Assembly (NCBI GenBank): GCA_025093555.1
Contig: JAIWNF010000048.1
Span: forward strand, 293,870 to 357,869
DNA: 64,000 nt
DNA from: Circinella umbellata
Lineage: Eukaryota; Mucoromycota; Mucoromycetes; Mucorales; Lichtheimiaceae
Reading direction: 5' to 3'
This document shows positions 1 to 12,804 of this stretch, piece after piece; position 1 is the stretch's first letter, and every line of letters starts with the position of its first letter. The translations under genes were made by a program, and so were the position numbers. The notes beneath the pieces are model-generated. The model was given only the letters and a program-made list of their open reading frames with translations. It did not search any database and was not told the DNA's origin.

Positions 1-1257
1 TTGCTGCTGTCTTTGTTCGACCAATATTTTAAATGACTATACATAAGACACAGGATCGAATCTTTCAGCACGTCGGTATTTGCCTGCAATAAGGTGTACT
101 TGCACATGGCCAACTCTATGTTGCTCTGTCCAGAGCAAAAAATCCAAATAATATATACATTGCTACCAATCTGTTATTATTTACTACCACAGCACCATCT
201 ACCGACAACATTGTATATTATGAGATACTATTAACACCACCACCAACAGCATGAGCTGAACAAACTACAACTACAACTACTTAGACTTTTTGTTCACTGA
301 TTCACTGTCGTATATTTTTTGTTTCTTCTTTCGTATATTTTCTCTTTTCTCTCCCAATACGCTCTCCCAATACGTAATAATATATATTATACAATAAAAG
401 AATTGACAGTTTAACATTATTTGGCGTATAAATAGTAGATCAGGTTATTATATATAGTTAAATTTAGTGGTAAACTACAATAAGTAAAATGTTAAAAAAA
501 AGAGAAAAAAAAGTTATTTTCTCTTCCAAAGTAGATTATTTCTTTTCCACAAACTCATATATAAAGTATTTGTTTCTACAACCTCAATATAAAGCATTTG
601 TTTCCATGACTTCATATAAAGCATTTTGTTTCTACAGCCTCAGATACAGCAGTATTTTTTTTCTACAACCTCTGATACAGCATTTTTTCCACAGCGAATG
701 CGCAGCGAAACCGTATGCCGTTAAATGACCCGGAGCGAAGCGAAGGGGCTCATTTAGCCGAGTGAAGCGAGGCAGGAAGAGGTTGATTTTATTAATAGTA
801 AAACATAGTATAAGATATAATATTCACATATCTTATTGTCATTATTCATCATCATTAACAAATTAGAGGACTATTATTATTTCATACACATATATTAATA
901 ATATATTTATTTATTAATTAGAATTCAATATAAATATTGTTAATATTTTTATTTAACAAACTTTAGCTCGATTATTGTTCTTTTAATTTATTAATTTCAT
1001 AATATTTAATACTGAGATGTACAATAGAATAATAGTTTACTTCAGCAATAAAATATAATAAGAAATGATAATTCCTTTGAAACAGTGTTTATTCTTGAAA
1101 GATAAGATAAATATCACTATTCTATATATACAAGTTGATCTATTTATATGAGTTGGTTGTGTGGTATTTATGGATCTGAACTTAACAGGAAAATAAGGTA
1201 AGTATAAAAATGATAACAGAATAAATCTTGTGAGAATCTTTCAGGTGTTTTATTATA
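1..1257. other. AT-rich stretch without a supported gene
   Basis: I see no gene here. The only ATG-initiated reading frame of note (489-728) overlaps a degenerate tandem repeat and has a lysine/phenylalanine/serine-rich translation, so it is best explained as repeat. A GC-richer block at about 705-776 contains two imperfect copies of a GAGYGAAGCGA motif and stands out from its surroundings. A ~65-bp segment near 920-985 resembles 2668-2732 at roughly three bases in four, so low-level repeat debris is present. Confidence 0.6.
545..695. repeat. degenerate ~28-30 bp tandem repeat
   Basis: About four to five imperfect units follow the pattern TTTCTACARCCTCA, then ATAYAGCATT. The repeated cores 'ctacaacctc', 'ctacagcctc' and 'catttgtttc' recur at a spacing close to 28-30 bp. 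The units have drifted, and the translated frame across them has no protein character. It looks like a minisatellite of unknown origin. Confidence 0.6.
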
Positions 1258-3895
1258 TGGGAATGACTACGGGCGCGCCAATTCTGAGCCGGCACTTTAG
1301 TAATATGGTGCGCCCTTCATCTGTTTTAATTTGCTTGCTTTTGTTTAAGTTTGCTATATGAAACATATCTTATTTAAACTGAATTTTCTCTACTTTAAAT
1401 AAAAGAATTATGAATAAAAATATAACAGTCTGGTTGGATCATCATCATTCTTCAGTTGAATACTTTTTAATACTAAAAATATCAAGCCATTCGGAAAGCT
1501 ATTAAAGATTGTTGTATCCAACACATATTATTCATAAAGATAATTATTTGTCATTCTAATTATTAAAGTATAGTATGAGATAAATACGAGTAGTAAAAAA
1601 TAGAAAGATGGGACTAAAGTAAAATATAGTTGAGAATCTGTTTATTCCTGAAATAAAATAACTACTCTTTTATATCTTTTCTAAATTATGTAACTATCTT
1701 ATTTTATCTGATCATGGCTAAGCTATGCTTTATACGAATGGATGAGAGGACCTATTATATTTGTTCTATTATAAATATTAATTCTAGATCATTATCTGAA
1801 ACCGTTTATAACAGTTATTACTAATCTCATTCTTTCTTTGACGTTCCTGTGATATTCCTACCCACCATCAAAAATAAATAATAATAATATACACCGATCT
1901 AACTCAAACATAATAATATCGGTTACTTCTCTATTATACCATATTAAGCAAATCATACCAAATGAAACATATAACAATAAAAATATACCAATCACAATTA
2001 TATACCAATAATAATAATAATATAAAACATATCATATATCAATATACTGAAACTAAAACAACAAGTGAACCCATCATCGTAGGATAGGGAAATTATATAC
2101 CAAAGAATATCAATATAGACTTAAAATTAAATAATATAAAATCATCTTTTTTGATCTTGATACTTTATTCATAATAAAAGACTTAATCGATTCTCACAAG
2201 ACTTATCTTTGTTGTCCATTTCTATTTCTATCTACTTTTATCTTACCTTATTTATCTATTTTCCCATCCATACGACAGTTCCTTTTTTATCCAGATTAAT
2301 AATAAGAACAAATCAAAGTAAATAATAGTGTATAATTGGTTATATCTTTTATCCTTGACGGAATGATGTTTGACCGATTATTCATGAATGGATGGAATAT
2401 ATGTATTATTATGGTGGTTCACCATATAGCATATCCTTAATTATACTTTGCTGACATTTCGTGTATTTCCCTATTTGGACCATGATTTATAAGAACACAG
2501 AAGTCCGTCTTCTATAATGATATAAGATAACAGCTGCGTAGATATATCATATCGTCAACCGCTCAAAGTCTAATCTTAATATCATTAATCTTATATTCAT
2601 AATTCACACGGCCATAACAAATATAAATCTTACATATACACATATCACAATATATCCCACTGAAAATAAGATTCATATAAATAGAGATAATATTTTATTT
2701 TAATAAACTTGAGTTCAATTATTGTTCTTTTTTTTGGGTCTCGTTGACTTATTTACATCTCCTTTTATTTTAAATTTCTATTGATATAACAAAAATATAC
2801 ATATTAATTTCTTTTAATCTATTATATCCAATGGGTCAAATCAAATTAAGAATTAATTCATATTCAATTTTTATTTTTACTTTCAAAGGCTTTAGTAATA
2901 ACATATTGAAATATTTATGCAATGGAAATATTGTATAAGTATTAATAATAGGTGTTGTACATATCAATATAAACTTGCTATTATGGGATCCATGGACCAG
3001 CAGGATTCTCCAACATAGGTTCATTGCAAAAACAATAACACTTGAAGACTATGTCGCTATCTTTCATACAAAGTGTTCTTGTTCTTGACTCATTCAACAA
3101 GACTACACCAATATTTCATATGAGGATGCAATATAATTCTTATTTAAGAATCAAAATCTTGACTCTAGAGTTTACGATCAGCCACAAGACGAAAATTATG
3201 CCTTTAAGAGAGATTTCTAAAAGCTATTGTTATTCATATCAAATATGATTAATTTGATTTTTTTTATCGTTTTGTATTATTATATTTATGTCATCTTTTT
3301 TTTTCGTTATACTACGCATGACCCAATTTCTTTCTTCTTCCCTATTTATATGGTACTCTCTTACTTGGTAATTTATATTATACAGATTATTCCTTTATCC
3401 TACGTAATAAATGTTGATACATATTCTTTTTTTGAGCTGCTCATATAGCTCACCCATTCTATATTATAATTTATATATCCTTTTCTTGTAATTTCGTTTA
3501 TTTATAGCACAAGCATTATATAGTACGTATTATAGTTATATGCCTACAATTAGTGCCATTTTTTGATTTTTGTCATACTACTTTGCTCCTTTGCTATTGG
3601 CTTCTTTGTATCGTTACAGAAGTATACATATTGCATTCTTTTATAACTTTTTACTCCAGTGATTTTTGAGTATATTTTAGGGCATAGAAATAGAAAGAAA
3701 CTCTATGTTCAATTGGCACAATACGTTAAATATATTGTTAATAAGTATTGTTGAGATTGTGAATATTTTGAATAAGTGAAGAAAAAGGGTGGAGAAGGGT
3801 AGACGAAGGGCGCGCCATGTTACTAAGATGCCTGTTCAAAATTGGCGCGCCCCTCGTTTGACTGTAAATTTTTGGCGCGCCCATAGTCATTCCCA
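1258..3895. mobile_element. putative non-autonomous DNA transposon with GGCGCGCC-rich terminal inverted repeats
   Basis: The left end 1258-1281 (begins TGGGAATGACTA) and the right end 3872-3895 are inverted copies of 24 bp with one mismatch. A second inverted pair lies just inside: 1291-1318 against 3805-3832, 28 bp with four mismatches, all C/T transitions. The octamer GGCGCGCC occurs at 1272, 3809, 3844 and 3874, which is striking in such AT-rich DNA. The interior has no reading frame longer than about 75 codons, so no transposase is encoded and the copy would be non-autonomous or decayed. No target-site duplication directly abuts both ends. A 10-bp direct repeat TTTTATTATA lies immediately left (1248-1257) and 29 bp right of the end (3925-3934), which may be chance in this composition. 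The superfamily cannot be named from this. Confidence 0.55.
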
Positions 3896-4752
3896 AAAAA
3901 AGCTTAAATGAAAAGTGTTCAGTATTTTATTATAAGATTGAAATATTATGTAAGGTTGGTAAGCTAAGAAAAAACTTTAATTATAAATAGTATATACTAT
4001 AGTGCTATGATGGATAATTAAATTAAAGTGTAACACTACAATAAACTTATATAATCTATATAAACCACATATATAAAGTCATGATTGTAGATAATTAGTA
4101 GCTGAAAGAATTACATTAATAATTTTTTAATATTTTCTTATAATCAATCAAATAATATAGATGTTTTTATTTATGAATTATTGAAAAGTATTAAAAATGA
4201 ATAATAGTAGTAGAAATTATGCACATAACTTCAAATAGAGGGTGTACAGAATGTGTAAAAATAAAGCAGATAAGCAGCGGATAGATAGATAATAAAAATA
4301 CTTATTTAGTTTTTGTATAATGTTTTTTTGGAAGAACTGGAGGCGTTTGAGGTTTGAGATTGACTATAGTATTAAGAGAGAATAATGAAAAAAGTAGGAA
4401 TAGATTACCTGTTGCGAATAGCGGGTGCTTCAAATTAAGTTTTATACTCAATAACCGAACTATAGTTTACTGCATTCAAAAAGTTTCATAGCCAGCACCG
4501 TACGTCACTTTCCAGCATTTTTTTATAGATGAGCATGCAATCAAGGGTTGTTTAATAAAGTGATAACTAATGAGGCATTCAAAACTATAATACACAATTA
4601 GACATGCTTTCACACGCAAAAATGCATGTACATAATAGACTATTTGAGTATTGGCAAAAAAGTTTAAGTGTTCGTACAACAACAAAAATACTTGCTTTTT
4701 TTAGGCAGCCCAGAGCATATTATTTCTATGCACCTATGGACCAAAACAAGTT

Positions 4753-4787
<35 letters not shown>

Positions 4788-7700
4788 ATGTTGCGGTTCA
4801 CATACATAAACTTGACAAATTTCACATCTGTTTAAAGTTAGATTCGAGCTCTTCGTGGATGCACCGAAAGTTAGGATAGGTACTACGCTCGAACTCCCCC
4901 AACGCTCCCTTATTAAAATGACTGACCTAATTTAGATTGTTTGTTTCAAGAGTAAATAATAAACTAGAGCTGAAGGTAAACTAGTGACCTATCTTTCTTT
5001 TCCTTTATCTTTCATGAACAATACTTACTGAACGAATGTAGTAAAAGTGGGAACGAACCCATGTATGCTTTTTTCGACAAATCATAGTTCGTCTTACTCA
5101 TATATAGCTTGTTGTGCAGTTGCCTACAGCATATAGTATCTATTTTTATCTTATATCAGTATATCATACACTTTCAATACTTTTTCGCAGTGAAACGTCA
5201 AAAGCTTGGATTTCAAATTGGGCAAGTGGGGGAGGAAGGAGAAAAAGGAAATGAAAAGGAAGAAGATACTACTGGTACCAAACTTGATCTTTGTCTTACC
5301 GATAGTAATTTGCTACTTTGAAGTTTATCATTGAGCTTATTTTCAACACACGCTTCTATGTTGGCTTCGCATCATCCCAACCACATCATGCAAGCTGTAG
5401 TAGTAGTGTGTTGTTCGTCCAAAGTTATTTTCTCATCAATCTTTTATATTTATCTGTCATATTTCATAATTGCTGGAACGATTTTGAATGTCTTTGATCC
5501 ACGTTGCCCCACAATGAAAATACGTACTAAAAATAAGAGCTGGTTTTAACAGTTTCAGTTTTATAACATTTATAACAGATTAAAGATAGGTTGATCTCAT
5601 CTGATGTTCGCTCATCTGCATATCCATCCGGATCTAAACAAGTAGATGAATGTAGTATCTGATGAGGCCATCCGATAGATCCTCAAATAAAGCGGTAGCG
5701 TGTATTTTTTTTTATTTCAAAAAAAAAGTTGATTGATAAAAGAAAACCTTAAATTATTTAAGCATAACAAATTCAACAGAGTGTGATAAAATGTACACTA
5801 CGTAATATATCATTTACAAGCTACAGTGTACTTTTTCTCCAGTTGTTGCTGTTTATATTTTTTCCAAGTATCTTATTTATATTATATTTGTATACAAAGA
5901 ATATCTCCACGACTTTTTCCCTATCTCCCAATAGGGTTTTTCATTTTCTAATTTCTTTTTGCTCCGTCTCAATCAATATATCTTCACAGACGCTGGATTA
6001 TGGGAGACATTAAATAAAAACCAAAATTTTCAGCGTATACAAAGAATATTAATAATCATCTTTTGTTACTTTATATATAAATAAAACTTTTGTTTGACTT
6101 ATTAAACTTCTTTGATTATATTTCTACACACAAAGACAGGTACCATCTGTATCCGCGTCTGCATCCATACCGCTCATATCTGATTCGATCTGCAAGGAGC
6201 ACTAATAGAAGTATCGGTATTTGTGCCAAATAACATAAATAGTACATGCTTGTTGCGACGATTTGTTGGACAATTGGGATTTGAAAATCGGAAAATTTTA
6301 ATTATCTATCTAGCCTTATATTATATTTGTGAAACTCTACAGTAGTGGCGCAACTTTTTTGATTTTTCAATTGCATATCAATTATTTATAATGTATAGTT
6401 ATGCTTTAGATAAAATTTGTGGCCTACTGTATATGACAGTGTAGAAGTTTCATTAGTTATAACCTTTTTGATGGTGATAAATAATTTTTTTTTTTGCAAA
6501 TGTATATGTTGAGCTAAGGAAGCAGAGATTTTATTATCCTAAAATGTGTTTCGTACTAATATTTATTGATAACCCACGATAAATCCCAAAAATTTCCGTA
6601 TAAACCTTAATTTTTGGTTATGAGTTTATAGTTTTATCTCCTGATAGCCCGTATTTGTGGTTAGAAGCTTAGCTCAAAGGGTAATCGCTATACTGCCTTA
6701 AAAGTCTTGTACCGAAAAAAGTATTGGTATAATACAATACTTGATTCCTTCCTTCTTTTTACAGTATGGTATGAATGTGTATCAATAAGTATGTTGTATA
6801 ATAATATATATATGTACATGTCGTGAGCATTTGATAAAGTAAGCTGCATTCATAGTAATAATTCGTTAGCTTTATGTTTTTTGATGGTAGTCCCAAATAT
6901 ACTTGCACACAAAGAAATGTCAAATCTGGTTCCGCGGATTATTTGCATTAGTATCGGATATATATAATTTACTATGGCTTTGTTGAAGACGGGATATGGT
7001 TTTCGGCACATACCAGAAAAGATTATGTTTATTATATCCTTTAATATCAAGAAAGTAAATATGTTATAATTAAATTACATAATTACGCTGGATATACAGG
7101 GCTTTTACATACAAATAAATACCATCACCAATATAATAACGAATAAGATGTGCTTCCAAAGCAACAAACGACGTTTATATCAAATTTCGCGGTAATGAAA
7201 AAAGATTATCCGCCGCTATATTGTGGGTAACCTTTTCATATGCAGTTATGTCAGTAATGTAATCAAAAAACAAGTTTACTAATTATAAGATAAGAATATC
7301 CTCCTACATGTACTCACTGGGTAACTTTATAACCAAAAAAATTGACCAGCATTGAGATCCCACAGTCCTTTGAGTTTATTATATTTCCCTTTTCGCCGAG
7401 TTCTCAGGGTTCTTTATGACATTTAAACAATACACACGGATATACAGGCTTAGTAGCTGCTTTCTTTTTATATATTTTATAAAAAAGAGACTACCGAAGG
7501 AGCGGATCAAAAGAAATCTATTATTTTCAAAATTCACTTGATATATTACTTTTCTGTCCCATTATGAGTTATATGCATGATTTTTCTTAATTAAATTGGT
7601 GAACCAGTCTTTTTAACTTAATGACTATGCTATTTTAATTTGGCGTGACAATCAAATTTGAAATTGGGATATTACACGTATATTTGTAGTCATGGAGATA

Positions 7701-8035
7701 GATTCATCACGACAAATTGGAAAAACATGGAAGGAAAAATCCTGTATAAATAATGGTGTACATGAGAAATAATGTGTTACCGTGGGGATTTGCAAAATAA
7801 AAAAAATTGAGGGAATCGGAATTGAATCCGCTAGACCCAAATTCAACATGGTCCTTGTATCACATACATATTTATATTGATGCTGGATGTGACTTTTTCA
7901 CATAAAAGATCCATCACTTTACCCCACAGTTCCCAGGCTCTTTCTTCTTTATAGTTTTCTTTCTTTTTTTTTTTACCATCAATAAAAAAACTTAACAACC
8001 CCTACTATACTTTCAGCAATACAAAAATCCCCATC
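3896..8035. other. gene-free AT-rich stretch
   Basis: No reading frame here is both long and protein-like; all candidates are under 100 codons with biased, low-complexity translations. A (TA)n microsatellite lies at about 4757-4782. Blocks rich in ATCTG and ATCCG at 5595-5690 and 6140-6200 look like fragments of the same kind of repeat. The last ~100 bp (7930-8035), T-rich and then A/C-rich, is the likely promoter and 5' leader of the ILV3 gene. Confidence 0.55.
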
Positions 8036-9756
8036 ATGTCCCAGGAAACAGGAGAAGTTAAAATGTACATACTGTATTTTATATGTTTGATGAAAAGGGT
8101 AGAAGAAAGAAAAAAAGAACACATTTTCACATGTGTTGTTTTTCGCGTTGTCGCTCTAACAAAAATGATGTTTTCTTTTTATTAGTCACAAGATTGTTCC
8201 ACCCCGCGATCGTGAAGTTGAAGGTGCTGGTGATGTAGTAAATAAGTACAGTCGTCAAATTACTCAGTTAGATACAGCTGGTGCTGGACAAGCTCAATGT
8301 AATTATCTCGTATTTGCATAATTATATATTTACAAAGAAACTCGAGATACGTGATTTATTTTTCATGAGACTAATTTTATTGTTGTTAATTATAACAGTA
8401 TACGCTACTGGATTGACGGACAGTGATATGAGCAAGGCTCAAGTTGGTATTACTAGTTTGTAAGTTTTTAAAAGTAGTAATTGACGATAGAAAGGTACAG
8501 AGTTGTTTAATTTATCCAATCTATAGTGGTTACGACGGCAATCCGTGTAACATGCATATCAACGATTTAGCTGCCAAAGTCAAGGAAGGTGTTTGGAAAG
8601 CAGGACTTGTAGGTGCACAATTTAATACTATTGGTGTTAGTGATGCTATGCCAATGGGTAGTGCAGGTATGTCTTTCTCTTTGCCTAGTCGTGATATCAT
8701 TGCCGATTCAATTGAAACCGTAAGTAGGAAACAATAGCCAAAGAAAAATATAGAGTATAAAATAAATGAGTAATTGTTGATCCACATAACATAAAGTACA
8801 TTAAGAATAAGAATGAATATAAACTAAATATAGGTTATGAGCGCTTTATGGTACGATGCCAATGTATCTATTCCAGGCTGTGATAAAAATATGCCTGGTT
8901 GTATGATGGCTATTGCCCGATTAAATCGTCCATCTATTGTCGTTTATGGAGGCACAATGAAACGTGGTCGTGGTACTTTGGGTGCTTGTGCCAACCGTGA
9001 TCTTGATATTGGTAACGCTCTTGAATGTAACGGTGAATTCATTAGTGGCAAAATTACAGCAGATGAGCGTCGTGATATTATCCGCAATGCTTGTCCTGGT
9101 GCCGGTGCTTGCGGTGGCATGTGAGTTTTTTTTTCATCCATAAAAAATGCAGAGAAATATGAAGAGCATTGTAACTAATTTTAAACTTTTTAAATACTAA
9201 ACTTTAAATAGGTTTACTGCCAACACAAGTAATTAATAATTTTTTTTTGATATTTAATTAATAAGAAAAACAAGTAACTAAACACTTTTTGGTTTATTAA
9301 AATAGTGTCTAGTGCTATTGAAGCACTTGGTATGTCACTGCCGTATAGCTCTTCCATTCCTGCTGTAGACGGAGAGAAAATAAAAGAGTGTCTTCGTGTC
9401 GGTCCCGCTATTCGTAACTTGTTGGAAAAGAATATCCGTCCCCGTGATATTTTGACACGCAAGGCGTTTGAAAACGGCTTGAGAATAATTATGGTTCTCG
9501 GGGGTAAGTTTTTATATAGATCTCCTTTGACTTTTATTATTATTCCCGAGACATCTGCAAGGTATTTTTGCTGACATAATACTTTTCTTAAGGATCCACG
9601 AATGCTGTCTTGCATATGCTTGCCATGGCTAAGGCTGCAGAAGTTCCTTTGACTATTGATGATATTCAAGCCATTTCTAGCTCCACACCTTTTCTTGCCG
9701 ATTTGAGGCCAAGGTATTTATTTTCAACATGAACTTATTTTTATATAAAAATGATA

Positions 9757-9792
<36 letters not shown>

Positions 9793-10830
9793 CTTATAAA
9801 TTTTATACATGAACACAAAAAACTAGTGGCAAATACATCATGGAAGACTTGCATAACATGGGTGGTACTCCTGCTGTATTAAAGTACATGCTTGAAGTAG
9901 GTTTACTTCATGGTGATTGTATGACTGTTACGGGTAAGACCATGGCTGAAAACTTGGCTGAAGTTGAAGGATTTAAGGATGGTCAAGATATTCTTCGTCC
10001 TATTTCCAATCCTATCAAACCAACTGGTCATTTGACTATTTTGCGTGGTAACCTTGCTCCCGATGTATGTATAGCCTTTTTCTTTCGTATAATTTGCAGC
10101 TATGTTTTGTTACCATGTGTCCTTTTATACTTATGTAAACACTAAATTATATAGGGTGCTGTTGCCAAGATTACTGGTAAAGAAGGTCTCTCATTTACTG
10201 GTGAAGCACGTGTATTTGATGACGAAGAAGAAATTTTCCATGCTTTGGAAGAGAAGAAAATTCCAAAGGGATCTGTTGTCGTTGTACGATATCAAGGTCC
10301 AAAGGGAGGTCCTGGTATGCCCGAAATGTGTAAGTGAATTCTGTTAGTAAAGAAAATTTGTATCTAAAATTGGGAGAATGAGCTTTACTAAGATCGGTTT
10401 TCCTTTTCATTTAGTAAAACCTACCTCTGCTATTATGGGTGCTGGTTTGGGCAAGGATGTTGCTTTAATTACCGATGGTCGTTTCTCTGGTGCTTCACAT
10501 GTAAGTAGCTTATATGCTTCAATAAAATATAACAAAATCTCTAACAATTTCTTCTTTGATATATAAATAACAATCATACAGGGTTTCATTATTGGTCATA
10601 TTTGTCCTGAAGCACAAATGGGTGGTCCCATTGCACTGGTTCATAATGGTGATAAGATTACTATTGATGCCAATACCCGCGGAATCACTGTTCACGTATC
10701 TGATGAAGAATTGGCTAAGCGTAAAGAATCATGGAAGCCTAAACCACCAAAATATACAAAGGGTGCTTTGGCAAGATATGCCATGACTGTTAAGAGTGCT
10801 AGTGAAGGCGCAGTAACTGACGAATGGTAA
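8036..10830 (+). CDS. ILV3: dihydroxy-acid dehydratase
   Basis: It converts 2,3-dihydroxy-isovalerate and 2,3-dihydroxy-methylvalerate to the keto acids of valine, leucine and isoleucine synthesis. Twelve exons: 8036-8064, 8186-8298, 8399-8459, 8527-8719, 8834-9120, 9212-9228, 9306-9503, 9593-9713, 9827-10064, 10155-10329, 10415-10500, 10582-10830 (588 aa). The IlvD/Edd family blocks appear in order: GNPCNMH (Cys75), CDKNMPGC (Cys148) and [10 protein letters not shown] (219-228) for the Fe-S cluster, then [14 protein letters not shown] and [11 protein letters not shown]. Exon 6 is only 17 nt. The start was chosen because its peptide joins the next exon in frame and a leader-like stretch precedes it. 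The N-terminus is rich in acidic residues and shows no mitochondrial presequence, unlike yeast Ilv3, so this may be a cytosolic isoform or an upstream exon may be missing. The exon 3/4 junction gives SFGYDG where relatives usually have Trp. Confidence 0.95.
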
Positions 10831-11122
10831 ACTAATCATTTCATTTTTTCTCTCCTCCTCTTCCTACCAGATCCCCAATTTTATGTATATCCTTTTTTCT
10901 CTTTCTGCTTATTTGCTGTATCATAATGAATTCATACACACATACAAAGTAAATAAAAACAAATTTCCTCCTCTTTTTTTTCCAATTCAAGTAATTTTCT
11001 CTTATAAGAAATAATTATAATAATAATGGTAGTAATAATTATGTGTGTGTATGTGAATGTGTTTGTTACGTTTTTTTTTACATGTTTTTTAATGTATTAT
11101 ATTGATTTGTTTTTCTTTCTTT

Positions 11123-12804
11123 CTACTGAGCAAAAACTTCACCACCCTGATCACCAACAAATGTTCCAATTTTCTTGACTTGGTTATTCCATTCCTCAAT
11201 CTGTCGTCGCATACCATCAATCTGTTCCTTATCCAATACACGAGGTTGTACCCAAGTAACGTTAACTTGTTGATCAACTTGATCAATTGAACCTCGAATA
11301 AGTTTAAGAGACAGTGCTTTCATAACAAGGTGTTCGACCTAGTATATAAATATGATTTTATGTGTTTCTTTCTTTAGTAAAAAATAATTACCTTTTTTTT
11401 AATACAAGTTTTTTCTCTATATATTACCTCATCTACAGATAATCTGGTTTCTGCTGCAATTTCAGAGAATGGAATGACACGGTTATCACTGGATCGACGG
11501 AACACGGCCTCAATCAAAGACATGAGACAGATCTTACGGCTCAATGCTTCCGAGCTTTGCTGCAGTAATGGCTAGAGAAACCCCAAGAATAATATATTAT
11601 AAGTTATTTTTACCTCATTCTCTCCATCTCTTTTCTTTGTGTTTATATAAGTATTCTTATTTACCTGCTTGCTGAAGTGTGGAGCAAGAGCTTCAAATTT
11701 TCCAATATCACCACTGTTGAATGCAAACAAAAGTGATCGCAACCATTCGTGTTCAGTATTACTTAAAGAGTCCAAAATAGGATGCATTAACTATATATGT
11801 ATAAAGATAATAAATAAAAAAAATATCATAATCCCCCTTACAGTAATAACTTCTATCGCCTCCTTGTTTGTACATTTTTTTGCTTTTCCTTACCAATTCC
11901 CCAAAGTTATAAATCATTTCACCAAGAAGAGCAGAGATAGCCAAATCATAAGCTCTTCCAACCTTTTCTTCGGGTGACAGATCATCTACATTAACACATG
12001 CCAAATACAATAATGCACTCTTGTAATATTGAGCATATTCTGCTTTGGCTTTATAATATTCGGCACTGACACGATAAAAGCTGGCGTATATAACAGTTTC
12101 CACACTATCGAATTGTTCAAGAATTTTATCAGATTCATCAATAGCCTTCTTAACATCATCGTATTGATTCAACAGTAATTTGAAATGTGCTGCTTCCATC
12201 AAAGCCAATACATAAACGTCTTTAGTATCATCGGTATCCACTTTAGTAATAATATCGTTCAAGAAGTTGACGGAATCTTGAATTTCTGATTTCGTTTTAT
12301 AAATATATAATTTATAAGAATGGGAAATGTTAGAGCACAAAATATATTCTTTCTTAAGAACATCGTATGTTTTTGAATTATTTTCGCTATATACAAATAT
12401 AAATAGTTACCTGAGCAGTTATTTGCTGCCTTGAGAGCGATGGACACCAACGACAATTTATTGATCTTGTTTTCCCATTCTGTAATGAATTGTCTAAACA
12501 AAGGAATCTGAAGTGGTGCAGAATCAGATTGATTAAAGAATTCGAGAATAGACTGTGTCAACTGATGCCACAATCTAAATTATAGAAACAACAATAGATT
12601 AGCCTCTCTCATTTTCTTTCTTTTGCTCTTTCCTCTGTCCATATAATGAGGAAAAAAAACGCGCGTCGTTTTTAAAATAACATACTTTCTTTCATATAAA
12701 TCTTCAAAGGTAGTGTAATAATGTTGAAGTTGTGCTGGTGCTTTTTGTCTTTCTTCGTGAAGAAACTTTGGAACGTCAAAGTCAATTTCCATTTGCTGTG
12801 CCAT
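11123..12804 (-). CDS. RPN9: 26S proteasome non-ATPase regulatory subunit Rpn9 (PSMD13)
   Basis: This is a PCI-domain subunit of the proteasome lid, in the 19S regulatory particle that receives ubiquitinated proteins. Six exons in transcript order: 12804-12686, 12574-12411, 12285-11894, 11790-11665, 11571-11428, 11338-11123 (386 aa, close to the ~376 aa of human PSMD13). Recognisable landmarks are KLWHQLT near residue 40, YYKSALLYLACV, LLGEMIYNFGELLMHPIL, the winged-helix part of the PCI domain (EVEHLVMKALSLKLIRGSID) and VTWVQPRVLD near the C-terminus. Rpn7 was considered, but these blocks match Rpn9. The gene is convergent with ILV3, with stop codons 292 bp apart, so the two share a short T-rich 3' region. 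Confidence 0.95.

Noticed and set aside
489..728. 79-codon frame
   Set aside because: It overlaps a degenerate tandem repeat, and its translation is repeat-driven with no family features.
4868..4912. Possible tRNA T-arm (GTTCGAG on the minus strand)
   Set aside because: The flanking stem does not pair and no D arm is present.
5046..5075. B-box-like GGTTCGTTCCC on the minus strand
   Set aside because: No A box or cloverleaf upstream.
6655..6715. tRNA-like A box (TTAGCTCAAAGGG)
   Set aside because: No matching T arm or B box within tRNA distance and no acceptor pairing.
9214..9669. 151-codon minus-strand frame
   Set aside because: Antisense to well-supported ILV3 exons and introns.
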